From: Dryococelus australis | Lineage: Eukaryota > Arthropoda > Insecta > Phasmatodea > Phasmatidae | DNA: 64,000 nt | Reading direction: 5' to 3' | Assembly (NCBI GenBank): GCA_029891345.1 | Contig: CM056995.1 | Coordinates: forward strand, 81,903,895-81,967,894 | In this document: piece after piece, positions 36,545 through 46,594 of the stretch | Numbering within the stretch: the stretch's first letter is position 1 | Layout: the number at the start of each line of letters is the position of its first letter | Notes under the pieces: generated by a model | Seen by the model: only the letters and a program-made list of their open reading frames with translations | Database searches by the model: none | Told to the model about the DNA's origin: nothing | Program-made: the position numbers and the translations under genes

Positions 36545-36686
36545 CCGCGGTGATGTAGTGGTCAAACTACTCGCCTTCCATAAAGGCGGACCGGGTTCTA
36601 CTCCCTGCGATGTCGCTCACCGCCCCTGCATACGCAGCTCCACACTCACCTCACATCACCCTCATCGGCTCCTAAGACCGCGATCT
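36545..36686 (+). repeat. SINE family 1, part 1 (interrupted)
   Basis: Head GATGTAGTGGTCAAACTACT, then CCTCATCGGCTCCTAAGAC. The SINE resumes at 37053 after the palindromic MITE C, which sits exactly at its TTAA. Confidence 0.8.
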
Positions 36687-36689
36687 TAA

Positions 36690-37048
36690 GGGTAATGGTG
36701 CATGAAAGCAGTATATACACCCAATTATCGATGTAAATCGTTTTACAAAGGGTTTGTAGAAATTTTTGGCTCGACAAGATGCAAATAATAATTTTCAACC
36801 CCTTTTTACGTTGTTAGATAAATACTGCCGTCATTCTCGGAGTGCTGATGGAATAAAAGAAAGGATTTTTGTTTTATTATCTTCAATCAGCGCTCCGAAA
36901 ATAACAAACACAGTGAATTTGTAACAATGTAAGAAGGTGTTCAAAATTGACATTTACGTCTTGTCGAGCCGACATTTTTGAAAAATCCGCTGTAAAACAT
37001 GTTATGACAAGAATTATATAAATATACTGTTTTCGTGCATCATTCGCC
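36690..37048. mobile_element. Palindromic TTAA-flanked MITE, family C, copy 1
   Basis: TTAA at 36686-36689 and 37049-37052. Ends GGGTAATGGTGCATGAAAGC and, inverted, GGCGAATGATGCACGAAAAC. Inner arms pair (GGCTCGACAAGATG against TCTTGTCGAGCC). It interrupts a SINE, so TTAA is a real target-site duplication. Copy 2 is at 51401-51690. Confidence 0.9.
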
Positions 37049-37052
37049 TTAA

Positions 37053-37092
37053 GAGCCAACCAAATATCTCCACTCTCGACTCACACTAAAGT
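37053..37092 (+). repeat. SINE family 1, part 2 (3' tail)
   Basis: GAGCCAACCAAATATCTCC continues the SINE tail; compare AAGAGCCACCCAACCTCTCC at 61949 in another copy. Confidence 0.75.
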
Positions 37093-37169
37093 CATTAGCG
37101 AACAACGTTTACATCCGTTTAGCTCTGTAAATATTGAGAATATGTCCCGTGTTAAATTCTTTTGCTTAA

Positions 37170-38047
37170 GGTCCCCGCCTACCTGTCACTTGAACTGCAG
37201 TGCAGAGTGTTTTAATTCTTTTTCCCACAAAACTAGTAAACGTATGTCCAGTGTGCTGATATACGAGAGGAACACGCACTTCAAACGAGCGCTGTTGAGT
37301 ACTTTCAAAATGTCACGCAAATTAGAAACACCATTTTAGGGTACTCCAAAACGGCTAGAAACTGCATTTTCAAAGCGATGTGTCTCGAAATATGCGCGTC
37401 AGATACATACAAAACTACTCAAGGTCCTTGAATTTGACCTTACAAAAAACTTTCCACCAATAAATAACAGGGTCATCGCTGAAAGTCGCATAGGTACACG
37501 CAGAGCGACGAGAACACCGCACGTCAGTTCTGAGCCTTGCCCTTAGTGGCGATGGCGGGCCTGATGCGCGTGGCAGTGTCGCCTTTATCGCTCTCGCGCC
37601 TCTCGGCCACAAACGTGGCTGAAAGCTTCCGGGTGGGATGGAGCTGCGCGTCCAAGGTCAAGAAGCGAGGGAGTTATACTGGTGACACTAACGTGCACGC
37701 CTAGTGCCTCATCGCTCCTACGCGCAGGGCGTGCAGTGTTTCCATCGTGACTCTGTGCTCTGCAAATTAAATCTGTAACATAGGAGTTTTATTACACGCG
37801 GCCCGTACTTTTCTCTTACAGTTTAAGAAAACTGCTTAGACAAACTTTAAAAATAATATATTTGAACCTTTTCACGAATTGTTTCTCCAAGAATACACTT
37901 AATGTGACAAAAGTAAGAAATAAGGGCATAGATTAAATTTTTTTATCTTTTGTGATAAAAAGTCGTCTTTGTAGAACATTTATTTACCGATATACGCGTT
38001 TGGCCTAAACAATTATTTCACAGAAAATGTTTCAGTACATCCTTCTC
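37170..38047. mobile_element. Chimeric TTAA-flanked element: D-type left arm, B-type right arm
   Basis: TTAA at 37166-37169 and 38048-38051. The left end, GGTCCCCGCCTACCTG, and sequence to about 37625 match the complement of family D (50934-51396). From about 37640 (GCGCGTCCAAGGTCAAGA) to the right end it matches the right arm of family B (12047-12626), including TTACCGATATACGCGTTTG. The two arms are therefore not simple inverted copies of each other but meet at the core the two families share. Confidence 0.75.
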
Positions 38048-38051
38048 TTAA

Positions 38052-38905
38052 AACGTTTTGAGGAAAGGGCCCTTAAAGTGGCTACTACTCATCGCGATGG
38101 TGATCGCAAACTGGTGGACTTGCGGGGTTGTCTCACTGAGGCGGTCTTGCTGCAGCGAGTAGGCGCTCAGATCTTCCGCAGACGTGGTTGTGTTCCTCGC
38201 GCTTCCGCGGACACATTGTGTCATACTGATTCTCCAGAAATACCCTTCTCGTCCACCCCCCCCCCCCCCCCCCCATCATCATTTTTCTAAGTTTATACAT
38301 TCCCCTTCTTTAGGCTCCGCGTCGCCTGCCTTAGTCGCCAAACAATAACTACGGCAATATACTTCCCCGCGACACTTTATACAGAGCGCGCCGTACCTTC
38401 GAATTGTGAATTGTGATGGAAATTATTTCCAAAATTTTAGGGGGGTGGGAGAACTGTTCGAGAAATTTGAAGATGGAAAATATTAATTTTAATGCACAAG
38501 CTTAGATGATTCCGCGATGGCTTGGAAACCGAATCGGAACTTTTTTAATATTTAATTTTGTATACGTAGGATGAACGCTATGAAAGATGAAAAATTAGAG
38601 TCGAATGCGTTATTGAGCAAGAGTGTACGCAAATTAAATTACCAGTGAATAACATTTCATTCCATCATAGCATAGTGAAAAACTGTCGTGTTTTATGGGC
38701 AACTCTTATTTTCTCAAGGTAACATTTAGAATGTGTTACGTGTCAGTAAATATTGTAAATGTTCGGCTACAAGATGATTTGTATTGAACGGAAGCGTCCG
38801 GATTGCTTGTAAAACATGATGTCATTGAAACTTGAAACGTACAGTAATTTACAAAATGTAAGAAAGAGTTTTAAAATATGTTCGAATTATTCAGATTACA
38901 CGTGT
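38052..38905. other. Unannotated DNA
   Basis: A GC-richer 38085-38250 is open on + without a recognisable domain and runs into a C tract; not supported as a gene. Confidence 0.3.
38256..38274. repeat. Poly(C) tract
   Basis: Nineteen consecutive C. Confidence 0.95.
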
Positions 38906-38908
38906 AGG

Positions 38909-39230
38909 TTTGTGGTGTACTGAAGTATCAGGTGTGCCGAAGTAAAATGTGTTACGTGAACATTGTATATGTAGGAAGTCGCTAAGGTGCAGTATTCGGA
39001 ACAATAAGTACTAGGTTTGAACCCCGGATAAGACACAAATATGTGGGCTGTTTCTAGATGATACTGTAGTTTGTGGTGTACTGAAATATCAGGTGTGCCG
39101 AAGTAAAATGTGTTACGTGAACATTGTATATGTAGGAAGTCGCTAAGGTGCAGTATTCGGAACAATAAGTACTAGGTTTGAACCCCGGATAAGACACAAA
39201 TATGTGGGCTGTTTCTAGATGATACCGTAG
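38909..39230. repeat. Tandem duplication, 2 x 161 bp
   Basis: 38909-39069 and 39070-39230 are almost identical (I see only a few substitutions, such as GAAGTATC/GAAATATC), so the duplication is recent. Each unit carries a tRNA box-B-like GGTTTGAACCCCGG. Confidence 0.92.
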
Positions 39231-40189
39231 TTTGATTTTCGATGACAAGTAAGCCTCGAACCTGCAGTGGTCAATATATCGGAATGCACGCAGAAACGTT
39301 ACAAAGACTGAATTTGAAAACGGATTGCTAAAAGAAGCCACGAATAAAAACGCACCATATTGCTTTTGATGAATTTGCCAATAAATAAATAAAGCTCTGT
39401 TGTGGAAGTTATTTTGCAGTGCTATTATGTGCAGAAAGGAGGTCTCGCAATTGCACCAACAGATTATGTGGTGCAGTTCCCCACAACAGAACACAAAGTT
39501 ACGGGAAAATTAATGTGTGTGTGTGCGCGTGTGTGTGTGTGTGTGTGAAGAATGGCCTTATTCGAATCCGAAAGAAGATACTCCGTCGTAAAGTGAAGAA
39601 TATGCGTTTGGTTACAAAATGTGAAACACTTCTGCAGGAGTTTAGTTAAACCCGTGGGGTTAATGTTATTACAAATAAGCTTGAACCATGTTGGTATGTT
39701 GTCACCGACAATGTCTCTCCATGGATTCTATGGCTACGATATGCTCTAGCTGAGACTCGTCCAACAAGCTGATCTTTGTTTGTTTATTGCGGCATGCAAT
39801 TAGTTATTAGATGGAACGGCACATTTACTGCATACGTCAAGTGGCAAATCCATATAGTTTCGATGGTGGAGATGAAAGGAAATATTCCATGAAGAAATAT
39901 TATTTTCGTATTTCAGTCCAGAGATTCAACTAACCCTCTGCGTTATTATTTGATATTTTTTAACTAAGCACATTTCTAAGTGACACTTTATATGGGAATC
40001 ATATAACTCTCATGGGAATCGAACTAGACCATTCGAAATCATTTACATATATTCATAACACTTCTTGACTTGCTGAACCAAACAACAAAGTTTATTGGTG
40101 TGATTACGAGGCATTATGTATATAATACACTAACTTTTCAGTAAAACTTTATAGCACAACAATTAGTTATAAGACTTGATATACAGGCT
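39231..40189. other. Unannotated DNA with a GT microsatellite
   Basis: The (GT)n tract is at 39513-39547. No supported gene; the minus ORF from 39494 only exists because it runs through the tandem duplication. Confidence 0.4.
39513..39547. repeat. (GT)n microsatellite
   Basis: About 35 bases with one GCGC interruption. Confidence 0.95.
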
Positions 40190-41591
40190 GTTAGTAAAAT
40201 CACCTTCAATATTTCGGGAGGTGAGTTCTTGTGGAAATAAGGCAGACATTCTCATGAAATTCCTAGATTTTGGAAATAGATTTTTCATCACAAAATATTC
40301 GAAACGGCGTGCCGTAGAGATAAACAACGGTTCTCGGGATAACTTTTAGTGTTATTGAGATCTTCAAGTTATGCAAAACCCGGCGTTAAGATCTTACGGC
40401 TTCAAAAAATAATAGGTTCGTTCATCCTCTAATTGCATTCGATTTTTTACCCTCATTGAACACCACGTCGTACTTAAGAAAAAAAAGGTCCTCATGAAGC
40501 TGCAAGTGCCTAGGACCCCCAATTTGCTTTCAAAACACACACAAAGATTTCAGTGGCAATGATACAACGCCTGGCACGTAGGCAATGCTGTGTGCTCGCG
40601 TAGGTTAACACATCGTAAGCAACCGATATTGGGTCGACTATTCTTGAAGTGGACTAAGTGGAAAATGTACTACAGTAACACAATCATATGTTGTGCATAC
40701 GTACTACCATACCTTGTCGCTGCTGTGATCTCGCTTATACACGCGTAAATATTCAAATGAGTCAGCAAATATCACACAACTGCACAGTACAATAATCATT
40801 ATGATTGACAACGTAGATACATGTTTCTCTTATGGGGACGGTCAACTGCGAAAAAGTCCAATGATTGAGGGGTCACCTGGTTTGGGTATTTCTACTGGTA
40901 CAAATTACATGTGATCAGACCACTGCAGCCTGCCGCACAGTACATCAAAGCATGTCGGCAAATTCCTTCTCCTTGAACCTCGACATACTCTCTTCACTGC
41001 AGTGCTACGCACACGTAAGTCCAGCACATACTTTCCATCTCGTTTCACTTGTGATGCTTTCGGGAAAAGTCAGCCCAATATCGGTTACTTACGGTTACTT
41101 ACTCCGCGTGAGCGAAGTATTGCCTACGTACCAGGCGTAGTATCATTCGCTGCTGATAACTTGAGTGCATTTTGAAAATAAACGGTGGGTCCTAGAAATT
41201 TGCAGCAAGATGATTTATTTTGCTGAACATTGTGTACTGATTAATAAGACAGCATCTAAATTGCATAAAACTCGAAGGAATTTTTTTTATGCAAATAGAG
41301 GGTGGCCACCCTTTTTTAATTTTTATGAAGCCTTACAGTCTTAATACCGGATTTTTCATGGTTTGAAGATCTCAATAACACGAAGCATTATCTTGAGTAT
41401 CGTAGTTTAATTTCACGCAGTTTCCCACATTTTGTAAAAATTCAATTTCCAAATTCGATTTTCAAAGGCGTATTTCTATGTCCCTTAGGAACTGAGCTAG
41501 GCTATAAGTTGTATTGCATTCGTGTACCTCGTTTTACACAATAAATCATCTCCAGAAATATTTCGGGCTAGTTTCCGAACAATCTGTATAT
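40190..41591. mobile_element. 1.4-kb palindromic DNA element, family F
   Basis: Ends ATACAGGCTGTTAGTAAAA and, inverted, ATACAGATTGTTCGGAAAC; both are followed by an ATATTTC block. Arms pair well inside: AATATCGGTTGCTTACG (complement of about 40620) against AATATCGGTTACTTACG near 41072, and GCCTACGTGCCAGGCG against GCCTACGTACCAGGCG. The centre (about 40660-41040) is unpaired. Neither arm encodes a recognisable transposase. Confidence 0.78.
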
Positions 41592-41734
41592 AGTTAACGA
41601 GAAAATCAGACCGGGGCCAACTTCAAACACAACCCCTAACCTCATTCCGCAACTTCCATCAATTTGCTTGTTAGATACCGTAACAATCAGCAACTCGAGT
41701 CCAGAGAAGGTCGTCAAATGTTGTTATATTCCCC

Positions 41735-41884
41735 AATTACGGTTCCTCTCAACTTTTCTGAAGGCCTGCCGAAGTTATACTTCCAGGATATTCCTCCCCC
41801 CTCATGCTAACAAAACTTAGAAAATGACACCAGGGGGCCAACGTGCCGCATTCTTATGCACTGAGTGTGATAATAGTTTGCCTC
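41735..41884 (+). repeat. SINE family 4 body
   Basis: TTTTCTGAAGGCCTGCCGAA, ACTTCCAGGATATTCCTCC and ACACCAGGGGGCCAACG match 22395-22500. Confidence 0.75.
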
Positions 41885-42435
41885 CTCAACCTTACCAATT
41901 TCTGTTGAATAATAATCATATTTGTGCAAGATCAATGTTGGACATAATATTTTCTTAAAGGCTGGTCTTCTAAATCTCCTATTATATCTAAGTGTTCTCC
42001 TCCTTCTCTTATATGCCATACTTCACAATATCTGAAATAACAGCAACAATAGAAATTAATTTGTATTCACTAGGAAATAGCTACCAAAGTTATGCTGCGA
42101 AAACCATTTCACTAATCCCTTTCAAAGTAAAAGGTACCAAATTATGGGTTCTAGCAGCAACCATAAGGCGTTTCCTTTCCTCCATTTTTATATATTTTCT
42201 AACGAAAAGTATAGCGCAAGGTTTAATGGAAATAACAGGATAATTATCACTATTATAAACATTCACATTAAAACTCTCTTGAGCCAAAATATTACTAGGA
42301 TTTAAACCGATTGGTGTTTTAATGGAACTGTAGCTTGAATATTTGTCTTGTCTCAATATAATTTCCTCTAGAAATGTAGTATCAATAAGCAAAGCTGTTT
42401 GTTCTAGGTAAAAACTTAATTTCATTTCCACCAGT
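41885..42435 (-). other. AT-rich insertion of unknown origin inside the family 4/H repeat
   Basis: In the sister locus (22308-22789) the SINE body runs directly into repeat H. Here about 550 bases of AT-rich, ORF-bearing DNA lie between them, so this is an insertion. It contains a 113-codon minus ORF (42090-42431), and downstream a stretch open in two minus frames. One reading is arginine-rich, MAYKRRRRTLRYNRRFRRP (from 42019); the other is acidic (EGGEHLDIIGDLEDQ). A pyrimidine tract and CAG near 42029 resemble a splice acceptor. The source could be an endogenous viral element, a captured exon or an unknown transposon. Confidence 0.45.
42090..42431 (-). CDS. Unrecognised 113-codon ORF in AT-rich insertion
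   Basis: Starts MEMKLSFYLEQTALLID at 42431 and ends KGISEMVFAA before a stop at 42090. Composition looks protein-like (balanced charged residues, no low complexity), with RTHNLVPFTLKG near the end. I recognise no family. The next frame downstream is also open and a possible splice acceptor lies near 42029, so it may be one exon of a larger broken gene. No function is proposed. Confidence 0.35.
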   Translation of the reverse strand: MEMKLSFYLEQTALLIDTTFLEEIILRQDKYSSYSSIKTPIGLNPSNILAQESFNVNVYNSDNYPVISIKPCAILFVRKYIKMEERKRLMVAARTHNLVPFTLKGISEMVFAA

Positions 42436-42715
42436 GTTGCATATATTATTACTAGGCACTAGTAACACGCATATTTTCTCTCTGCCTTCATTCATATAAG
42501 TTATAAATTAAATTATATAATTTATATATAAAATATAGGCGAAAGTCCGAATTTATCAAAAAGTAAGTTACTTTTATGTTAAAACAAGTAAAAAACGCTT
42601 GTGATACATGACATATGTAGGAAACAACCCAAAACGTCATGCATGGGGTGTTTTTTTTCAAAGGTTTGATTCAAAAAGTGTAAAGAAGCTGCGAATAGGC
42701 TATAGCTAAAGCGTA
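42436..42715 (+). repeat. Interspersed repeat H, copy 2
   Basis: Matches 22540-22789: ACTAGGCACTAGTAACACG, AAAAACGCTTGTGATACA, GGTTTGATTCAAAAAG. Confidence 0.65.
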
Positions 42716-43184
42716 ACGCTCATGTGGTGAGGTCCAAGCTAATTGGCGGAGTAATCGGATCATACACCACTCGCATTCGGCAGGACTCTGCTTCGAGTCT
42801 CTTCTTGGCCGTTCCTAGTTGTAGTACGACTGGAAAAACTTTGCATGTTAATTTTTCGACCATTATGTTTTAATTGTCTAATATTGTTGTATAACTTTCT
42901 GGATAAAATTGTGTTCTTTTATTACATGCTTTAATTTAACTTGCATTGTTTGTATGTACGGTGTGCTGTCTGCCTGCAGCGCATTACTGTTCGCCAGGTT
43001 GCAGAACGAAGTGAGTAAGGGACCACCAGTATTTAACTGCACATTTTTTATCTTTTTAGTCTCACGAATGTATAAATGAATGTATAGTCTGCATATAGAA
43101 TAATAACAAAAAAGTTGTTGAGACAAAAATTTTAAAATTAAATTAACTAAAAAAATCCTTGTAAAACTAACCTTTTATTTATAA
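42716..43184. other. Unannotated DNA with a weak tRNA-like patch
   Basis: 42750-42830 holds GCTTCGAGTCT, a poor box B; no supported gene. Confidence 0.3.
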
Positions 43185-43679
43185 ATGCACTAAAAACAGA
43201 AAAAATTATTATATTAGTGGCAAAATTTGTAGAACTTGTGAGACGTGGTCGAAAAACCACAATGAACATTACTACAAATTATTATGTTTATATCAATTTA
43301 TATTTAGTATATGAAAGCTTGGCGCGAATATTTAAGATCCATACGCAAGATATGTTCTAACTACGTTTGCCCAATTGAGTTATACATTCTATATTGCAAA
43401 TAGTTATCAGCCTTGCGCACGGCATGTGCTTACTACGATTACGCAAATGATGTATACATTTTATATTGTGAGAAGTTAAGATTCTTACCCAATATATGTA
43501 TTTAATACGCTTACGCAAATAAGGTATACATTCTATATTGCGCCAAGCTTTTATATACTAAATATAAGTTGATACAAACGTAATAATTTGTAGTAAAATT
43601 TATTACGGCTTTTCGACCACGTCTTAAAAGTTCTACAAATTTGGTAACTACTATGATTATTTTTCTTGTTTTAGTGCAT
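43185..43679. mobile_element. Foldback element with internal tandem repeats
   Basis: Two arms of about 140 bases (43185-43325 and 43540-43679) are inverted copies: GTGGTCGAAAAACCAC against the GCTTTTCGACCACG segment, and AAGCTTGGCGC against GCGCCAAGCTT. Between them are three diverged units of about 70 bases, each with TACGCAAAT-like and GTATACATTCTATATTG-like blocks. No ORF. Confidence 0.85.
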
Positions 43680-44600
43680 CTACTATATAATAAGTAGACG
43701 ATTTCTTCATGTGTGTCTGTCCGTCTTTAATACCTCAAAGTCCCTTGAAACTCAACAGAAGTTTTTCAAATTTTGCAGAGCGAATCCTCGGGGTAAAATA
43801 CTAATCAAGTTCGACATTCAGCAAGATCAGATTACGCAATCATTAACTTTTGCCCTTAAAACTTATTTTTTAATTACTTTTTTCCTATTAAAAGTTTTGT
43901 ATTAATGCATAGAGAATATTGCATAGATATATGACGGTAATGGAAATCATTTCATTTTTGTTGACTTTAAATGTCTCGCTTCAATTTTGAGTTAATTTCC
44001 AAGGGGGCCTTAGTGGCTCGTGTGTATAGAGAGATTCCAAGTGGGGCCACATTTGGCCAAGTGGGTAGATATATATCAAATGGAGCCTTAGTAGCTTAGT
44101 GGATAGAGAGATTCAAAGTGGGGCCGCAGTGGCTTAGCGGATAGAGTGTTTCAAACGGAGCCTTAATGGCTCAGTGGATAGAACTATGTTAAGTGGGGCT
44201 GCAGTGGCTTAGTGGATAGAACTATATCAAGTGGGGCCACAATGGCCAAGTGGATATATATATATATCAAATGGGGCCTTAGTAGCTCACTGGATAGAGA
44301 GATTCGTAGTGGGGCCTTAGTGGCTCAGTGGATATAGCGACTTCAAGTAGGGTCTTAGTGGCTCAGTGGATAGAACTATGTTATGGGGGTCCGCAGTGGC
44401 TAAGTGGATAGAGAAATATATAATTCGACGGCAGTCGCTTCAATGTTGAGTTAATTTCGCATCATTTCATTATTACCCACATATATCTATGGGATATTTT
44501 TTTCAGTCTTTGTATGATGAACAATTTTTTTACATTTTAACTGTTCTAGCCCCGCAACAATACAAAAAAAAAGGTCACGGGCTGGGTCCCCTGGTTTATA
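43680..44600. mobile_element. Helitron-like (Helentron/HINE-type) non-autonomous element
   Basis: Starts CTACTATATAATAAGTAG followed by GTGTGTCTGTCCGTC, a layout common at the 5' ends of insect Helentron/HINE elements. It contains a central minisatellite, as such elements often do, and ends near GGTCACGGGCTGGGTCC. The assignment rests on layout and not on a transposase, so it is tentative. Confidence 0.45.
44004..44424 (+). repeat. Minisatellite: 11 units of about 38 bp resembling tRNA heads
   Basis: Each unit has the form GGGGCCTTAGTGGCTCAGTG, then GATAGA and a short AT-rich spacer ending CAAGT. The conserved part resembles a tRNA 5' strand plus D-arm (internal promoter box A). Units differ by several substitutions. 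The array is flanked by a direct repeat, TCGCTTCAAT(T/G)TTGAGTTAA, at about 43976 and 44429. Confidence 0.92.
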
Positions 44601-44774
44601 AATAAATTTTTGGTTTAAAAGGGTGTTTATAGTTAATTTATATTTATAAAACAAACTACTGAATAGTATAAAGATCGTTATAAGGGCACGAATAACGTGT
44701 TGCGTTAAGTGGGCAAATGTTGCATGTTGTACTGTAAGTCCTACTTTGGCCGCACTGCAGAAGAGGTTATTCCA

Positions 44775-45115
44775 AAACATTAGTCCCTTCTGATCGGAAG
44801 AATGTCATTGCTAATGCTAAGCTGAACAGGCCTTTTACATTAGAGGAAATTAGCTAGCCTGATTTCAAGGATATTCAAGTTCTCCGGAAAATAAAGAAGA
44901 ACAATTGTCATATCACCAAGTACCTTTGGATAAAGATTAAGCTGGTAAACAAGTAACACTCTATGGAAGGGAACCACACAACGTTCCTATACCATGGGTC
45001 TCAGATGGTACTCTCAGCACCTCTGCATATTTCTTAGGAGAAGAAGAAAGGCCTCGCGAACACAGCACAATTGATTAAGAAACCAAAAAGTAGGGAGTTT
45101 TTAAAAATATTTGTA
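44775..45115 (+). pseudogene. Degraded coding-like segment, unrecognised
   Basis: One frame reads SDRKNVIANAKLNRPFTLEE then, after a stop, PDFKDIQVLRKIKKNN. A later piece around 44960-45100 reads NVPIPWVSDGTLSAPLH in another frame. The composition is protein-like, but I do not know the family and stops and shifts interrupt it. It lies just beyond the Helitron-like element and could be captured or belong to another transposon. Confidence 0.3.
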
Positions 45116-46333
45116 GTGTATAAAGACGTTTATTTAAATTAATATCAATATTCTTTCAATTTGATCCACTTTCATTAAAAATAAAATATGACTCGTCTTA
45201 TTTCAATTTTATATATTCTTTGCGTCACTGCCGAGTTCATATTGCTTAATGTGGCAATAAAAATGTCTTTAACACAACTGATGTGAAACGATTTAATATA
45301 TATTCCCGTAGAAAAAAAAAGTTGTATTACCATTGATAAACGTTGTTTGTTACTTTTTGATACTACTCGGGTTGGATATTCTGTGTTTTACAATAAAACC
45401 GCTCTCTTCTAAAGCTGACGTTTCCTTACATACAAAGATTGTTTCCAGCCATCCAAACAATTGCTATTTTCCGTAGTTTTCCGAAATTACTCCAAAGACT
45501 TCTGGAACAATTCACTCGTGTTCTGTTTGCTGTGGCCTGTCCTGAAGGTATCAAGTCATGCAATAAGGCGGATGGTAGTAGCTAAATAGATAGAGCACTC
45601 CAGTATACAAAACACTATGTTTATTTAACTCACAGCAACTATACAGTTCCTTACATGAACCACCCACGGCGTTACTTTACAAGTAGTATTATAAGTATCA
45701 AGCTCTCTTACAGCAAGACTAGAATTAGGATATTTAAAGTGCTTACTGACTCTGATGGAGTCCAAATTATGCCACGAATATCCCCAATAATACCTTGCTA
45801 CCTAGGGAGCGTTATTGGAGTATATTTACCCTGGTGATAGCATCGACATCTATGTGTAGACCTTCTCGACGGTGGCAGCTGTCTGGAGTCTAAGTGGGGA
45901 CCACGGGCCTGGTGGTCCTCTCCGGGAGTCGTCCTTCTGGCGTCTGGATTCATGATGGCCACGAGCGGCCTTTGCCCCAGACTTATATAGGGCCGACCCC
46001 GGCCTTAATACCTTTCCCTGGCGGGGGTGTTTTCATAACAGCCGGGCTGGCTCGTCGAGGTCGCGCCAACCTGCACTCTCGCATATCGCCTGCCAGCCCT
46101 GGCTACTAGTGACCACACCATCTTAAAAATGCGTTGTTGCAGTGTTAGGTGGAATATTTCCGCCACCGTAACAGAAATCGGTGAGACAAACATGCCTCAT
46201 ATTAAACGAGATCGATCAGGGGAGAGTCGGGTTAATATTCTCTCGCATTGTGTAACGATTACATCTCGTCAGTTGTATAAAAAAGAGAGTTCGGGGATAT
46301 GGAGTATGAATTAGTGAGAAACAGGACAAAAAC
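45116..46333. other. Unannotated DNA with a GC-rich patch
   Basis: 45880-46100 is GC-rich with a TATA-like ACTTATATAGGG at about 45983 and overlapping short frames on both strands; an LTR or promoter fragment is possible, unsupported. Confidence 0.3.
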
Positions 46334-46590
46334 ACCTCGGGTGGCTTCCATGTCAGATGTGGGTGACCTTGACCCAGGATGGCCTTAAAGCTGCAAAAAG
46401 GAAAAACATCGTATAAATCGAGAAAATATATATATAAAATGTCTATAAAATCTTTTTTTTTGTAATTTAATAATATTTTTTTGCAATTTGTTTTTGTTTT
46501 AAATTTTAAGGTCATACCAAGGTTATCCCAAGTCGAGGTCACCCCTGTCAAGGTCAGTCACCCACATCAAATGTGGCAGCCACCCGAGGT
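46334..46590. mobile_element. Small foldback MITE, family G, with nuclear-receptor-type half-sites
   Basis: Ends ACCTCGGGTGGCTTCCA and, inverted, ACCTCGGGTGGCTGCCA. The AT-rich centre is about 46400-46500. Both arms carry the sequence TCAAGGTCA: 46364-46372 on the minus strand, 46548-46556 on plus. Extra AGGTCA-like copies lie at about 46509-46545. Confidence 0.8.
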
Positions 46591-46594
46591 CAAT

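Noticed and set aside
38896-39494. Minus frames of 89 and 146 codons
   Set aside because: They are open only because they cross the 161-bp tandem duplication, which repeats the same residues.
44004-44424. CRISPR-like array
   Set aside because: Units are degenerate, spacers are not unique sequences, and the genome is eukaryotic.
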